64,000 bases of DNA, taken from Chlorops oryzae. Its lineage: Eukaryota > Arthropoda > Insecta > Diptera > Chloropidae. A program made the position numbers and the translations under genes. The DNA is taken from contig CM035806.1 of assembly GCA_020466095.1 (NCBI GenBank), forward strand, positions 113,293,080-113,357,079, given 5' to 3'. Below, piece after piece: positions 1 through 12,804 of this stretch. How positions within the stretch are numbered: the first letter of the stretch is position 1; every line of letters begins with the position of its first letter. The notes below the pieces were generated by a model. That model had not been told where the DNA came from. It searched no databases and worked only from the letters and a program-made list of their open reading frames with translations.

Positions 1-162
1 TCTATAATAGAAGGAAATATTTTTAAGAGTGTACCTAGAAATAATCATACTGTCAATATTGAAGCCGAAACTGATAATGTTAACGCGGTAAATAATAATG
101 ACCTTGTAACTGAACGAGCGAATGGTACTAAGAGATACAATCTCAGACAACGAAAACTGTAA
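1..162 (+). pseudogene. 3' end of a retroelement ORF
   Basis: An open frame enters from the left edge and stops at TAA 160-162. The last residues read RYNLRQRKL, the short basic tail common at the C-terminus of LTR-retrotransposon Pol or Env proteins. After a short spacer, interrupted by a TIR element, an A/G-rich stretch precedes a TG dinucleotide at 1349, the order expected for ORF end, polypurine tract and 3' LTR. No catalytic domain is in the window, so the superfamily cannot be named. Confidence 0.4.
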
Positions 163-215
163 ATTTATAAGACTTAAATGTGCCTAGACCTTAATGTACC
201 TAGAACTTAAGAATA

Positions 216-1332
216 GGGTACTTGACTATATAAAAAAAAAAAAATGTTTTATTGACTTACGTATAAAATCTGAATTTCTTAATGGAATTCATTTATCAGA
301 CAATAAAAATTTCATTTTATTTAGCTAACAATCGAAGAGAAAGAAACAATTTTTTTCAAACTTTTATGCTTTATCTGAAACGTTTTTGATTGGCTGAACT
401 TAAAATGACGTCACATGTGTAAAAACATTGCCAGCTGCAGCTTTGTTACCAGCTGTTTATTTTCAGCAAGTTCCAACCACTTTCTCCGTGTTTCGGCATT
501 TCTTGCAGTACGTACAAAAAAATTGTCTGGAGTTTTTATACAAGAAATTATGCACTCCGGTACTGCACACAATTTATTGCGGCTGGCAATTTCTTTTTTA
601 TTGATTCAAGTTTGTTTCAAGTGCGCGCGAATACTTTTTTGACACTTCAACATTGACCCAGAAAACATTGAGGTTCGAGAATGATTTGAAAATAGTTTCA
701 TATCAAATGTTTTCTTAATTTACATTTAATATCGATTTGAGATTGATTCGAGAAAGATAGCATTAATGTCTATCATTTATTTTCGATTTAAAAATTATTC
801 AAGAATCGTATTCGAAATTTACTTTTAGGGAAAAAATTCTCAAACCTTTAATTTATGTTTCTGGGTTATAAAACATATGTTTTTGCACGCAGTCATCTGC
901 TTGACTATTTCTGTGGCAATACAGAATAACTGCTTAAGTCGACTTAAGCTAAAAATGATTTATTGAAACCATTGATCAATAAATAAATGTCAGTAAAATC
1001 TCTATTCTCTACTGTTATTAGCAACAATTTGATTCAAAAAATGAGATTCCATTTGACATAGAAGAGCATACGAATTGAGTTTCTTTAAGCCGCTTTTTCT
1101 TTAAACAACAAATTACGACTTAAGCAGTTATTTCTTATTCCCGTTGATTTGTTTAGGCACATGTGACGTCATGCCTATCAAAAAGTTGTTTTCGCGGCAC
1201 ATTTAAAAATCGAATTTTTATTTTCAGTTTTCTTTTCGAATACTTACCAGAATTTAAAATTTTCACTTTTTGTTGAGTAAATAAATGAAACTCAATAACA
1301 TAGAATGGTTTTTAAAAATTAGTCAAGTACCC
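216..1332. mobile_element. 1.1-kb TIR element with TA target duplication
   Basis: The ends are perfect inverted repeats beginning GGGTACTTGACTA, flanked on both sides by TA (214-215 and 1333-1334). A second inverted pair containing ACATGTGACGTCA lies inside (about 403-416 and 1158-1173). There is no long open frame, so this is non-autonomous. The TA duplication suggests Tc1/mariner-like mobilisation, but the terminal sequence is not one I recognise. It sits between the retroelement ORF end and its probable LTR, so it is the younger insertion. Confidence 0.6.
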
Positions 1333-1348
1333 TATTAAAAATGGGTAC

Positions 1349-1490
1349 TGTGGCATATAATACTACCATAGTCAGTAGATTATTAAGTACAACTGGCTGG
1401 CAACTCAGTTGCAGCAATATTCGATTTTAGACTAAGTGGTAAATTGGGTATAGTACAACACTAGTTCTTTTTAAAAGATTATTCACCATA
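1349..1490 (+). repeat. candidate retroelement 3' LTR fragment
   Basis: After the AAAAATGGGTAC purine-rich run the sequence begins TGTGGCATATAATACTACC, in the place expected for a 3' LTR of the element ending at 162. The other end and any partner LTR are not visible, so this rests on position only. Confidence 0.25.
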
Positions 1491-1496
1491 ATTTGT

Positions 1497-1566
1497 GGTT
1501 TTTATACCCGACACACTCTGTTTCGAGGGTATATTGCGTTTGTGTGGTTGTGTGTAACACCCAGAA
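1497..1566 (-). repeat. mini-me-type repeat, 3' end fragment
   Basis: This stretch is the reverse complement of the repeat end seen at 5815-5845 joined to 7939-7992 (CTGGGTGTTACACACAACC, then CGCAATATACCCTCGAC and GTGTC-GGTATA). Because it is uninterrupted, it shows what the 5.8-kb copy looked like before its insertion. Confidence 0.6.
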
Positions 1567-3058
1567 CAAAAAAAAATATTTGTCTCAGTTTAAAAGTTAT
1601 CGTTTGACTAGAAACATAGAAGTCAATATATAACAATAAAATTTGTTCAAGTAAAATAAAATTCAAAAATTGTCTGTTTTTGTTAAACTTTTATTATAAA
1701 AGTTATAACAGTTACGGTCCCTGGATTTTTTCGCTTTCTTCGTTTACGAGTTTTCAAGGTTTTGAAAGCAAAACCCCTAACTAAGTAGTTTTTTCTTTCT
1801 GTTGCTTAAACACTACTTATATTTTAATATACTCCGTTTATTTTATAAAAACTACCATTTCAAAAACATTTTGCTACTCTCTAATATACGAAAACGACAG
1901 CACTGATGTGGATAGGCCCCTTTAGACAACAAGCTCCCACGTAAAAAAGGGATTGATTATAAAGCTTTGTTTAAACACATCGAATACACAAGTAAACACG
2001 GTTTTGGATCTGAGAAACTGACAGTTGTTTTTGACGTAGTTTAGTGTGCTGAACTCAAATATTGTAAACGTTTTTTAAGATTGGCTCTAAATTCGGAGAT
2101 ATGGACCAAAAACCGTCATTCAGGATATTGACTCACTTAACAAGCTGTAAGTCGTTGTTTATCAACCGATTTTAATTTTCTTACGTCTATAAAAAGTCTA
2201 AAGAATGCTCTTTCCAGAAATATAAACAGCTTGCTGAAATTTTATTACTTTACTGGAATTTTTGAAATGACAAAGTGAATTTGTTTGAACTTTTTCCAAA
2301 TTTTTCAACTTTGGAGCCATTTTATTCCAATTTGTTCCACTACAAAGCCTTCACATCGGCGTTATTTTTGAAAAAAACATTCGATTTCCAACAAAATGAC
2401 GTATCAGTCTTCGAAATCGGTTGAAAATAACCGAAGCTATTCAACTTTTTAAACTTGTGTTAGCGATTTTTCGATGTCTTATATTAATTAGTTTTTTTTA
2501 TTTTTTATTTGTACATTTGTTGCTTCTATAGTTTTTAATAACTTTAGTTCAATTGTTGGTATTTTTCTACGATTTTTGGATTTCGTTCTTGGGTTTTTGT
2601 TCTTGGGAATATATGATTTACTTGTCTTCTTTGTAATATAAGTTAAAGCTACTAAATATTTACTTTATTAAAACAATATAGGTATTCACTATTTAGAGTC
2701 AAACCAGGTTTTATGGATTAAAGTTTAACTGAAAATCTTTAACTTAAAGTTTTACTGTGGCTTTATTAGAATTTTTCTTTAAATTCTACTCTTTTCGGTC
2801 CAAATGTAGACAGTGAAATAGCGTTCAGAATCTCAAAATTGATAATAAAATGGAATTAGTTTTTTACAAAAATGAAAATTTTTATGAAATCTTGTTAATT
2901 TTTGTTTTGGTTTATTTTGATGCGTTCCCTATTTAATGTTTTGATCAAGTTTTTATTTTTAAACAGTAACACGCAATCCTATATCTGAATGGTGAATACT
3001 TATATTATCAGAAATAATATTTTGTTTAAAGTTTTCTTTTAAACTATTTCTGTTAAAG
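1567..3058. other. AT-rich sequence, probable tral intron
   Basis: No convincing coding exon, RNA gene or paired repeat is seen on either strand. It ends in a splice acceptor (AG at 3057-3058) and is probably intron upstream of the tral exons. The LSm-domain exons expected in a tral gene were looked for and not found. Confidence 0.4.
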
Positions 3059-3576
3059 TGTCTGTCTTAGATATGATTACTGGCGCTTCACGTTCGACAA
3101 CGCCGGAATCACCTCCACCAATGATGGGAATGTTTAAAAAACCACAACAACAGCACCAACAACAGCAACATCACAATCAAATGCAACATCATTCAAATCA
3201 AAATGCAGGACATGGACCGAATGGTGGCAACAAACGTCAGAATCAACATCAACCTCAACAACAGCCACAGCAACGTAGCGGAAGCAATCAACAGCGTAGT
3301 AATGAGTTCTACAATCAGCAACAGCCACAGCAGCAACGTTCTGGCGGACGCATTCAAGCCAACCAACAGCATCAACAGCAGCAGCAACAACAGCAACAGC
3401 ACCAACCACATCATGATGCACGCAACAACTATAATAATCAGCGTAATAACAATCAAGGAGGACCCATGGGAGGTGGACCTAATCGCAACTGGACCATGCA
3501 TCGCGGTAATGTGCCGCCCAATAATGTTATGATGCGCAATCGTGGCGGCGGTCGTGGACGTATGCCAAATCATCAG
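3059..3576 (+). CDS. tral: Trailer hitch (LSM14 family), central Q/N-rich exon
   Basis: First visible exon of a LSM14/RAP55/Scd6-family gene. The family binds translationally repressed mRNA and the helicase Me31B/DDX6 in P-bodies and germ granules. The exon runs from an acceptor after ...TTAAAG to a donor CAG|GTAGGT and opens with the conserved VLDMITGASRSTTPE segment. A long low-complexity stretch rich in Q, N and H follows, then an R/G-rich end (MMRNRGGGRGRM) resembling the RGG regions of the family. The N-terminal LSm domain is not in the window, so the protein is 5' partial here. The poly-Q part is CAA/CAG mixed, not a pure trinucleotide run. Identification rests on this exon together with the FDF, FFD and TFG boxes downstream. 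Confidence 0.85.
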
Positions 3577-3645
3577 GTAGGTTTCGATTCCTTCCGAGCA
3601 GTGAAATTTGTTTAGCCTTCTGCAAATAATTGGTAAAATTTTCAG

Positions 3646-3822
3646 GGTTTTCGACAAATGGGCGTCCCAGGAGGCGTCAACAATAAAAATAATATGCGAA
3701 TGTTAAAAACCGTCATCAAATTCGAGCAGGACTTCGATTTTGAGCAAGCCAACAATAAGTTCGAAGAGCTACGATCGCAACTGGCAAAACTTAAGGTGGG
3801 CGAAGAACCGAAATCCGAACAG
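3646..3822 (+). CDS. tral: Trailer hitch, FDF-motif exon
   Basis: A 59-codon exon with clean borders (TTTTCAG|GGT and CAG|GTATGA), in phase 0 with the exon before and after. It encodes the FDF motif (KFEQDFDFEQANNKFEEL), which in this family docks on the C-terminal RecA domain of Me31B/DDX6. The helical tail LRSQLAKLKV is also present. It is separated from the previous exon by a 69-bp intron and from the next by a 5.5-kb intron full of mobile elements. Confidence 0.93.
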
Positions 3823-4021
3823 GTATGAATTATGCCTTTTCTTCAATGATAAAAAATTTAAATTATGCATAATTAAAAAACAAGAGTTTATATAAGTTCT
3901 CACCCCGAAGTGAAACATTGAATCAAATTAGCTATATCACGATTAAGTCGCGATGGAAGTTCTATCATCTATTTCCAAACGTGATTAATAGAGTTCGGAA
4001 GTTGATGGCCTTAAAAAAAAA

Positions 4022-4440
4022 AAAAACACAAGTATGGGTGCCTGCGAGCCTGACAATAAAATACCCGACACAGACACACATGTTCAAATAATTTTTAATA
4101 TCAAGAGGTGTTTAAGGCCATAAGGGCCCAATATACCGACTTTTGTTAAATTTCTTTATGAAACGCCCTTGAAATATACAGCCCGATCCTAAATATTCTC
4201 GAGACATTTTTCCGTGCGGATTAAAAAAAATATTCAGCGTTTCCAAGAACACCGGGAAGGTAATATGAAGGGAGCAAAAATTTCGAAAATTTTCAAGTAG
4301 AGGTCATTACCAGAGTTCGAAAATAACTATCAACCGTTTGAACATTATGATATTTCTCCGACTTTTTCATATAGAGCAATAATGCATAAATGATTTCTCT
4401 CCGAGAACAACACTTATGACAAAAACGATTCGGTTTCCCA
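4022..4440 (+). repeat. truncated copy of mini-me-type repeat
   Basis: It begins in the same GCCTGACAATAAAATACCCG sequence as the copy starting near 4464. It shares the AAGAGGT-TTTAAGGCCAT and CATATACCGACTTTTGTTAAA segments, then decays. The two copies therefore lie in tandem inside the tral intron, about 440 bp apart. Confidence 0.6.
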
Positions 4441-5130
4441 CCGAGATTTATTTTCGGTTTTTAACAAGTAAGGGTGTTATAGTCAGGCGTGCCTGACAAT
4501 AAAATACCCGACACAAACACACATGTTTAAATAATTTTTGAACCACGCCCAAAAACAGGACCACTAAGTAAGAATATACAAGAGGTTTTTAAGGCCATTA
4601 GGGGCCCCATATACCGACTTTTGTTAAATTTCTTTATGCAAACCGCCCCTTTTCCACGCCCACGTTTCCATTTTTTTTGCAATTCTAATCGGAGGCTTAA
4701 ATATACGGTCAAATTCTAAGTTTCATTGAAATATTTCGAAAAAGTCCGATTTTGAGGCAGTTTTGGGATTTTTGTGACAGGCCCCTCTACTGGAGGTACC
4801 CTTAATAATGGACCGACCAATGAAATTTTTTGGGAGGATGTTTATGGCTACAAAGGAAGCATAAGTGCCAAATTTCATTCAAGCCCCATTTGAATTTCGG
4901 GTGTAGGGGACAATTTTCGAAAACCGCCCTTCTGCCACTCCCACTTTTTTAATTTTTGGAAATAATAAAACTGGCCTCTAAATATGTTCAAATATCAATT
5001 TTCATCAAAATATCTTGAAAAACTTCGCTTTAAGAGCAGTTTTTGTGATTTTCGTAACAGACCCTAGTACTGGAGGTACCCCTAAAAATGGTCCGATCGG
5101 GTCCATTCTCGAACTTGTTCTTACAGAATG

Positions 5131-5755
<625 letters not shown>

Positions 5756-5845
5756 ATGTCTAAATCGAATCTCCTGGTGACGCGGATCATTTCTATATAT
5801 ATTTTGTATGGTCTATCTCGACTGGTTCTGGGTGTTACACACAAC

Positions 5846-7938
5846 CAGGGGTGTTGCGAATATTCGCATCCGCAAGTGCGGAGCTTCCGCACGAATTTTT
5901 ACATCCGCATTCATCGATGCGGAGCTCATGTACGTGTGCCACAGTTTTTATAAAAACAGCTGAATTTGACTCGGCGGTCACACGTATGAAAACATGTTTT
6001 GAAACAATTTTAATGTAGAAAAAGGCATGCGAAGAAAAGAAAGGGTTATTTTTTTAATGTTCCGAAACAATAACTGCTTCCCTTTCTTTCTCATGTATTC
6101 AAATGGGCTGTATTCCAGGCATGTTTTATACGTGTGCAAGAAAACAGAAAGAGACGAAATATTTTACAATACAAATTGGCATATGTATTTGTTGCCCTTT
6201 AAACCGTCATTCTTGTCCTTCAGTCTTGATAAATTAAAAATAAAGATGAAAGTCTTTAAGGTCAAAACTTGATTTGTAAATAGAAGACGGATAGTTAGAT
6301 TTATTTTTTATTTAATGTATAATATGTACTTATATACAGCCATGGACACGGAAATAGCACGAAATGGAAGTTGATTTTGTGAATTTCTTGCTACATAAAA
6401 CGTAATAATTGCAACTTGTTCGTTATCCACTGTAGCTTTGGAACATCTAGCTTCTTTTGGCAAATCTTTGTTTTTATCTGCTTTTCAAACATATTGAAAA
6501 ATAAAATTGATATCTGGAAAATATTTTATGACAGAGAAAAGGTAAAATTTTTGCACCATTTTTATTTTTGTGGCAAAAAGTCTGCTGAAATTGCCAAAAT
6601 ATGGAGCCGGTCGCGAAGATTGGCTTATAACGACTTTTTTTTTTTTTTATTAATAATGGGTCTATATCTTCTAAACTGAAACAAAAAATGTAAGCTATGT
6701 GGGAGGAAAATAGATAAAACCGTTGATACAGCTGTTATCTGAGAGTCAAAGAACAATCCTTTCAGTCCATATCGCGATAATACGAATGAAATCAACTCCG
6801 AATTCTGACCAAATTTATCAAACAGATTTGTCTAAAGACTCTTATGGGTAGATAAGTTGGCTGGAAGCACAAATTGGGGGGATACGGCCCTACTTAAATT
6901 ATTGCCATGCATTAATTTCTCGTTAGCACTAATGTATCAAAAGTTAGCTTTACCTTGGAAAAAAATGCTGTGAAGTAGTAAAACAGAAGTAAATCGTTTC
7001 TTCTTCACCACTCCTTAGTATTTTTCCCAGGTAGAGCTAACTTAAGATACATGTGTTAGCACAAACTGAATGCATGGCAATGTTTGTTTTGGATAAGTGC
7101 CTCTTCTTCCAGATCGTGCGTCCAGCCAACATTACTTCGCATAGGGGTCTTGGGACAAACCTGTTTGATAAGTTTAGTACGAATTCAGAGTTAATTTCAT
7201 TCGCATTGTCACGAAATGACACAAAAATATCTTTCTTTGCCTTTTGGATAATAGCCCTATCCACAGTTTTATCTGTTTTCCTCCCACAAAGCCCCTTCTT
7301 GTTTCAGTCAACCAGATATAAGTTCTTTATGAAGGATTTAGTGGATTTATAAGCCAGTTTTCGTGATCGGTCTACATTTAGGCAAATTCAGTAGACTTTT
7401 AGTCATCAATAAGTGATGTGGAAAAGTTTCGCATTTTCTCTGTCATAAAATCAGTTACAGATATAATCTTATTTTCCAATATGTTTGAAAAGCAGTTAAA
7501 TACAAAAATTTACCAACAGAAACAAATGTGGGAATAAGGAAAAAAATTCATGGTCTTGTTTAAGTAGGTTGTGCTATTTTACTGTCCAAGCAAAAATATA
7601 CTAATGGAACAAATGAACAATTTACCAAAACAATGCAACGTTATAACGGTACAAAATCTAAAAGCTGGATGTTCCAAAGCTACAGTGGATAACGAAAAGG
7701 TTGCAACTATTACGTTTTATGCAGCAAAAATTTCAAAAATAAAATCAACTTCCACTTCGTGCTATTTCCGTGTTCATGGCTGTAGGTATTGATGTATATA
7801 TGTTTATATATATATTATATTAAATTATTTCTTTTATTTGTAGTTTTCATAAAAGTTTCATTTCCTAATATAAACTATATCCGCATCCGCGGATGTGAGT
7901 TTTTAGGATGTCAAAAAACCACATCCGTGACACCGCTG
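5846..7938. mobile_element. hAT-like element with 8-bp TSD, inside mini-me-type repeat
   Basis: The ends read CAGGGGTGTTGCG and, inverted, CAGCGGTGTCACGG. They are flanked by the perfect 8-bp duplication CACACAAC (5838-5845 and 7939-7946). The intact repeat copy at 1497-1566 has this site only once, confirming the insertion. The subterminal regions are rich in GCATCCGC/GCGGATG words. Most of the interior is a younger Tc1-like element; no hAT transposase frame is seen. Confidence 0.7.
6337..7782. mobile_element. Tc1-like foldback element
   Basis: The termini CAGCCATGGACACGG and their inverse are flanked by TA on each side. Inverted similarity continues deep into the element (for example 6700-6830 against 7170-7310), so it can fold almost end to end. 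A short stretch near 6590 translating KSAEIAKIWSRSRR resembles the helix-turn-helix start of Tc1 transposases, but no complete frame survives. It is nested in the hAT-like element around it. Confidence 0.65.
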
Positions 7939-8472
7939 CACACAACCACACAAACGCAATATACCCTCGACACAGAGTGTGTCCGGTATAAAAATATCTC
8001 TCATTGCTTGAGACATTCGATGAGACTTATTTTCCAAGACACAATTTTGGTATTTTGGTGAGAGATATACGAATTGGTTGCATAAAAAATAATTTTTTGC
8101 TGTTTTAATAGTAAAATTCAACTTATGCGTGTGCTTTTAATTTTAACGGATAGAATTTGGCACCTAATATAATCAACAAATCTCCCGACATTGTGCAGTT
8201 CTTTAATTTCTTAAATATCATATTAAAAAATCAATTTTAATACGTACTTAAAATTTTTCTTTGATTTTTCGTCGAGTTTTTCATCTTAAACACTTTCAGC
8301 ACTGGGACCACCATACATATATATAATATTTCTAACGTACGCACAATCAAAATATACTCAAAATAATATACGCAAACTATAAAAACAAATACATTGCTAA
8401 ATAAAAGCAGTTATGCACTTGTTTTTGTTTAGTGAGACTTATTTATGTTCGCTCATTTATATTACTCACTTA

Positions 8473-8957
8473 GGCCCAATATTACCAAGAATATTTAAAA
8501 AAAATTTTTAATTAAAATTAAAATTAAAAAAAATAAAATTCCATTTTCAATATCGCAATTTTTTAATCATCGAAATTTACGGCATCACCGTCTACTTCCA
8601 GAGCTGTGAGTACATTTGACAGTTGATTAGATCGTTATTTTTAAAAACGGTTTCTATAAAAAGCCATTATAACGATTGTTTCGTACTTCAAATTGCTGCC
8701 CTGTGACTCCAATGCTTTTAGTCATGTCTATCGTATTGTGTTATTTCCAAAACTGCATTTTTTTTTAAAATTATTTCTTTGAATTTTTCCAAACAGCTGG
8801 TTTTTGAAAATCGAACTTAAACTTGATATCATATTTAAACGCAGTGCCGAGGAGATTTAAAATATTTTTAAAAATTTTTTTAAAAATTGGAATGGTAAAA
8901 ACCAAAAGCGGATTTTTATTTTAAAAAATTATTAAATATGCTTGGTAATATTGGCCC
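8473..8957. mobile_element. PIF/Harbinger-type MITE
   Basis: Inverted ends of the type GG(C/G)CCAATATTACCAAG are flanked by TTA at 8470-8472 and 8958-8960. A 3-bp TWA duplication and short GG-starting ends are typical of PIF/Harbinger elements. The interior is A/T-rich and non-coding. It lies in the large tral intron. Confidence 0.6.
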
Positions 8958-9283
8958 TTAGTGAGACGAACCTTTATTGCTGCAAAATAAAGGTTTCTCT
9001 TTGAGAAGAAGCGAAAAGGGAACAGAAAAAAATTTCTGTTAACCATTGAGTGTTGTTGGTTTTCTCTTTGGATAAGTGTTATTGTGTGATATATTGAAAT
9101 GGTTGAGAGATATCTTCGAACTCTGGTCATTACATTCTTTTCTGTATTGACAGACGTTTAAAAATAGGTTAATGGCTCCGCTGCATCTGCTCTCATTTTA
9201 ACACTCAATCAATTAATATTTAATTAATTATATTAATTATGTGTGTTTTAATCGCTTTAATTTTTTTTTTCTGTTTTGGGTAG

Positions 9284-9513
9284 ATTAACGGTGAAACCGA
9301 CAAGAAAGATGATTCTGGAAATGAAACTGGTGCTGGTGAACACGAGCATGAAGACGATGAAATTACCGTCGGCTATGATAAAACAAAATCCTTTTTCGAT
9401 AACATTTCATGTGAGACCGCACAAGATCGCAGTAAGAATAAGAAAAACGACTGGCGTCAGGAACGAAAGTTAAATAGTGAGACATTTGGCGTATCGTCAA
9501 CTAGGCGCGGCAG
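9284..9513 (+). CDS. tral: Trailer hitch, FFD- and TFG-box exon
   Basis: The exon lies between TTGGGTAG|ATT and CAG|GTAATT. An acidic stretch (EHEHEDDEITVG) is followed by the FFD box (YDKTKSFFDNISCE) and the TFG box (ERKLNSETFGV). Together these define the LSM14/Scd6 family and extend the Me31B/DDX6 contact surface. The frame is intact despite the 5.5-kb transposon-filled intron before it. The exon ends with two bases of an AGC codon completed by the next exon. Confidence 0.93.
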
Positions 9514-9607
9514 GTAATTAAATTTTTATTTTTGAAATTTTTTTTCTGATCTCTTAAGTACTGGACTATATGATGTCGAAATAAAATAGTGGTAATTCGT
9601 TTTATAG

Positions 9608-9975
9608 CTACCGTGGCCGCAACAATTATTATAATCGCAGCATTGGTAACTACAATGGAGGTGGCAATCGGGGATACCGACCATCCATAAATTACCGTAA
9701 CCGTAACAATAACAATCGAAATAATATGGTCGCTGCTACCAGGGATATCAACAATGGTGATGAGAACACCGATAACAACAATGCGGCTACTAATGCAACA
9801 AATACATCTAAGAGTCAGCCAGCGCAGCAGCAATCGCAAACAACTGGTTCCGCATCGGCTGCTGGAGGCGGTGGAAATTCTAATACAGTGACGGGAGGAA
9901 ATCCAGCAAAATCTACTCCAGCCACACAGGGAACTAATGCAAATACAAACAATCAGCCGCAAGTGGCTGCTGTTG
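9608..9975 (+). CDS. tral: Trailer hitch, C-terminal RGG/N-rich exon
   Basis: The exon follows a 94-bp intron (acceptor TTTATAG|CTACC). It encodes an arginine/glycine/tyrosine-rich RNA-binding type region (YRGRNNYYNRSIGNYNGGG) and then a disordered tail rich in N, T, Q and A. The donor is GTTG|GTAAGC, phase 1. Confidence 0.88.
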
Positions 9976-10042
9976 GTAAGCTTACGAAATTGACTAAAAA
10001 TGGAATCTTAACTTTGAATTTCATAATTCTATTCTATTGTAG

Positions 10043-10050
10043 GAGAATAA
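10043..10050 (+). CDS. tral: Trailer hitch, terminal micro-exon with stop
   Basis: The acceptor TATTGTAG at 10042 joins GA-GAA-TAA to the preceding G, giving Gly-Glu-stop. Reading through the donor at 9975 would instead add an unrelated tail. The intron (9976-10042) is 67 bp, like other short introns of this gene. Confidence 0.7.
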
Positions 10051-11663
10051 TTTTCCAACGTGTAAAATGAGATTTTGCGTTCAAAGCAACTTACAGATAA
10101 CGGAAGCACAGTTAAATGATTTTTTTTTTTTTGATGAGCCAAGCCAGCAGGATAAGCAAATAAAAAGTGATTTTAAGCAGACATTGGAGGAAAACGAATA
10201 GAAACGAAAAATAAAAAATGGCGATAAATGAACTGATGCTGACGTCCTTTCTAATATTCAAATAACAGCAAAAAAAAGATCTTAAAAACAATCTCAAACA
10301 TAATATTTGCCGATATAAAAAAACGCCACAAATAGGAAGAACTAGTTTTTAATGAAAAGAAAAAGAAAAAAGAATAAAATAAAACAACACGTATTGAAAA
10401 TTGTAAAAGGAACTGGGTTAACTTACAACACAAGTTTCTTTATTGTAATTCTAATATATTATAACCTTTATCCATAAAGTTTGATTTCTTTTTTATTTTT
10501 TTCTTATATACAGAACTTGAAATGAAATGTTATTGAAGAGAAAGAAAGCAAAAATATTGTGAATATTTAAAAATGAATTGATTTATAAATTAAGCAAAAC
10601 GGAAAGATGAAAATAAGTGTTTTAACGATTAATATATTTACCTCCTTCAATATTCTCAATACAAAGAAAAATAAATATACGAATATTATTGAAAAGAAAA
10701 TTTAGATTTAATGAGATTTAAACATATATATGTATATATCGGTTGTTTCCGATCGATATTTTTAATGGAGAAGATTAAACGAAAATGCATGAACGTTATT
10801 TGCCAACATGCCATTTGGGTTCAGCACAGAATAAGGAAGAAAGCGTTCAAAAATAAAATAATAAATTGAAAATTCAATATGAATGAATACAGAGGACTGT
10901 GGAACAAACTTCACGTGAGTTCTATTTCTGTCTCTTTCTATTAGGAAGGCTAAAAATTTTGTATCAGAAATAAATAAAAGAAAAGACAAAAACCTAAATG
11001 ACGAGCGCATTTACATATTATTTACATATTAAGTGTGAAATTAATCGATCATGCCCACAGAACAATGACATGCATAAAATTCTAACACTTTAAATATACA
11101 TATAAAATATTGTGAACATTTGAACAAGAGAAATCACGGTCAATAAAATTGTCATACAATTGCATAATTAACTTAAAAATTTTATAAATGATAAAGCATT
11201 AAGTGAAATAAGCAGAGGTGACCACCACTACAAGGTCGTTTTCATTATGCGCATTAGTAGTGGTACAACAAAGCCATAAAATTAGAAAATCGAGAGAATA
11301 ACAAAGCGACAAGCGTCATAGATCCGACCTCGACAATAGTCTGTAGCATATATAACTATATATGTCACTCAGGAGTCGTTTCCATTTTGGCTCTTTTCAC
11401 CAGGGTCTTGGGTACACACCACGATCTTGGGTACCCACCAAAATGAGCATTTTGCACTTAGGTACTCACCAAAAGTATTTCTCTCGCTCTTTTTTGTCTG
11501 CCGAGTAACATCTCTTTCTAACTGGCGCGAAACGTCCCGCGCAATAGGTATGAGAGTGACATATATGGTTATATGTGGTCTGTAGCATACTGAGCTCTCA
11601 ACGCACTCTAACTGAGACAAAACCAAAGCTGCAACCAAGAAGGTCATGGTATATCGTATTTAA
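10051..11663 (+). other. tral 3' UTR and downstream sequence
   Basis: AT-rich, no coding potential of note. Several AATAAA hexamers occur (near 10373, 10669, 10853 and 10971) and could serve tral poly(A) addition; I cannot tell which is used. A poorly supported minus-strand frame at 11369-11647 is not recognised. Confidence 0.45.
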
Positions 11664-12800
11664 GGTGCTGATTATGTATGGAAACTTTTTTTTTTAGTTT
11701 GGTTGCCTTTCGCGCAAGGCAACCAAATTGCGATTACGTATGGCAACTAGAACATGCAGCTGATTTTTTAGTTGCCTTGTTAGTTGCCTCACAAATTTTG
11801 TAGCAATTACGGATGGCAACGCTTTTTCGGTTCGGTTGTCTTAACAGTCAAAACAAGGCAACTGCTATTTAGCAGTTGCCTTTTCCATTTTTCAGTTGCC
11901 TGGGGGTGCAATAGTTCGTAAAATGGAACATAGTTAAATTAAATTTTTTTTTAATTACAAAAGTATTGTAATTATTGATAGTTTTTTATCTATTAAAGAG
12001 AAAATGGTGATAGCAAAAAACAAAAAATATTATTTAAAGGAGGTTTTGGAACAGCATCCAGATATAGGGCGGTGAAAGATTTGGAATACATTTGCCGGAT
12101 AGCTGAATCGTTAAGTACTAACTTTAGTTTAATGAAATAATCCAATGATTCCATTAATGTACATGATTCCAGAATGTACTGAAATCCAGATTTTCTGTAA
12201 AGATCCAGTTTCGAAGAATTTTTTAAGCCTCTATTATGTTCCACATATTCGTCGCTCTTGAACATTTTGCTCTCCTTTTAGCACTATGCATATTGGTGCT
12301 TGTTCCAAAACCATATTAAAGACATTTCCACATCTATCCACGTCGCGTTTTATTCATCGAGTACATAGCGCGATGTCTCATTGCTTAGTTGAATTAAAAA
12401 CAATTTAAATGGATTTTGAACGTGCCGGCTGCTTGGCTGTTGCAATTTCTTCAACGTATTACGAATCCTCCTGTGCGCCCTGGTCTCTACTTTTCAGTGA
12501 GTAAAAAGATCTCCTAAATAACCTCCATATATTTCTTTTTATCGCGTAATTTGTGAACCTGATGCACAAACTTTTCAAAAAAACTGTTTCAAATCAACAA
12601 ATTTCAAAAAATATTGATGCTTTCTTGAAACATATGTTTTTAGTTGCCGAAAATGCTAGATTTTCAGTTGGCAACGCGACGCAATAGTCAACCAAAATAA
12701 GTTGCCATCCGTAATCGCAATTTCTAGTTCGGTTGCCTTAATAGTTCAGTTGCCTCTGAGGCAACTCAAATTTTTTTGGTTGCCATACATAATCAGCACC
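11664..12800. mobile_element. 1.1-kb TIR element with TTAA target duplication
   Basis: Termini GGTGCTGATTATGTATGG are inverted at the two ends and flanked by TTAA on each side. The inner terminal region repeats GGTTGCC/GGCAACC words. No transposase is visible. TTAA is the piggyBac-type duplication, but the ends do not start CCC, so the superfamily is open. It is inserted in the cysteine-rich pseudogene at 12805-13406. Confidence 0.6.
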
Positions 12801-12804
12801 TTAA

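Noticed and set aside
216..1332. piggyBac element
   Set aside because: The flank is TA, not TTAA, and the ends start GGG, not CCC.
3134..3657. Antisense and shifted frames over the Q/N-rich tral exon
   Set aside because: Products of CAA/CAG composition; the spliced + frame with the conserved family motifs explains the region.
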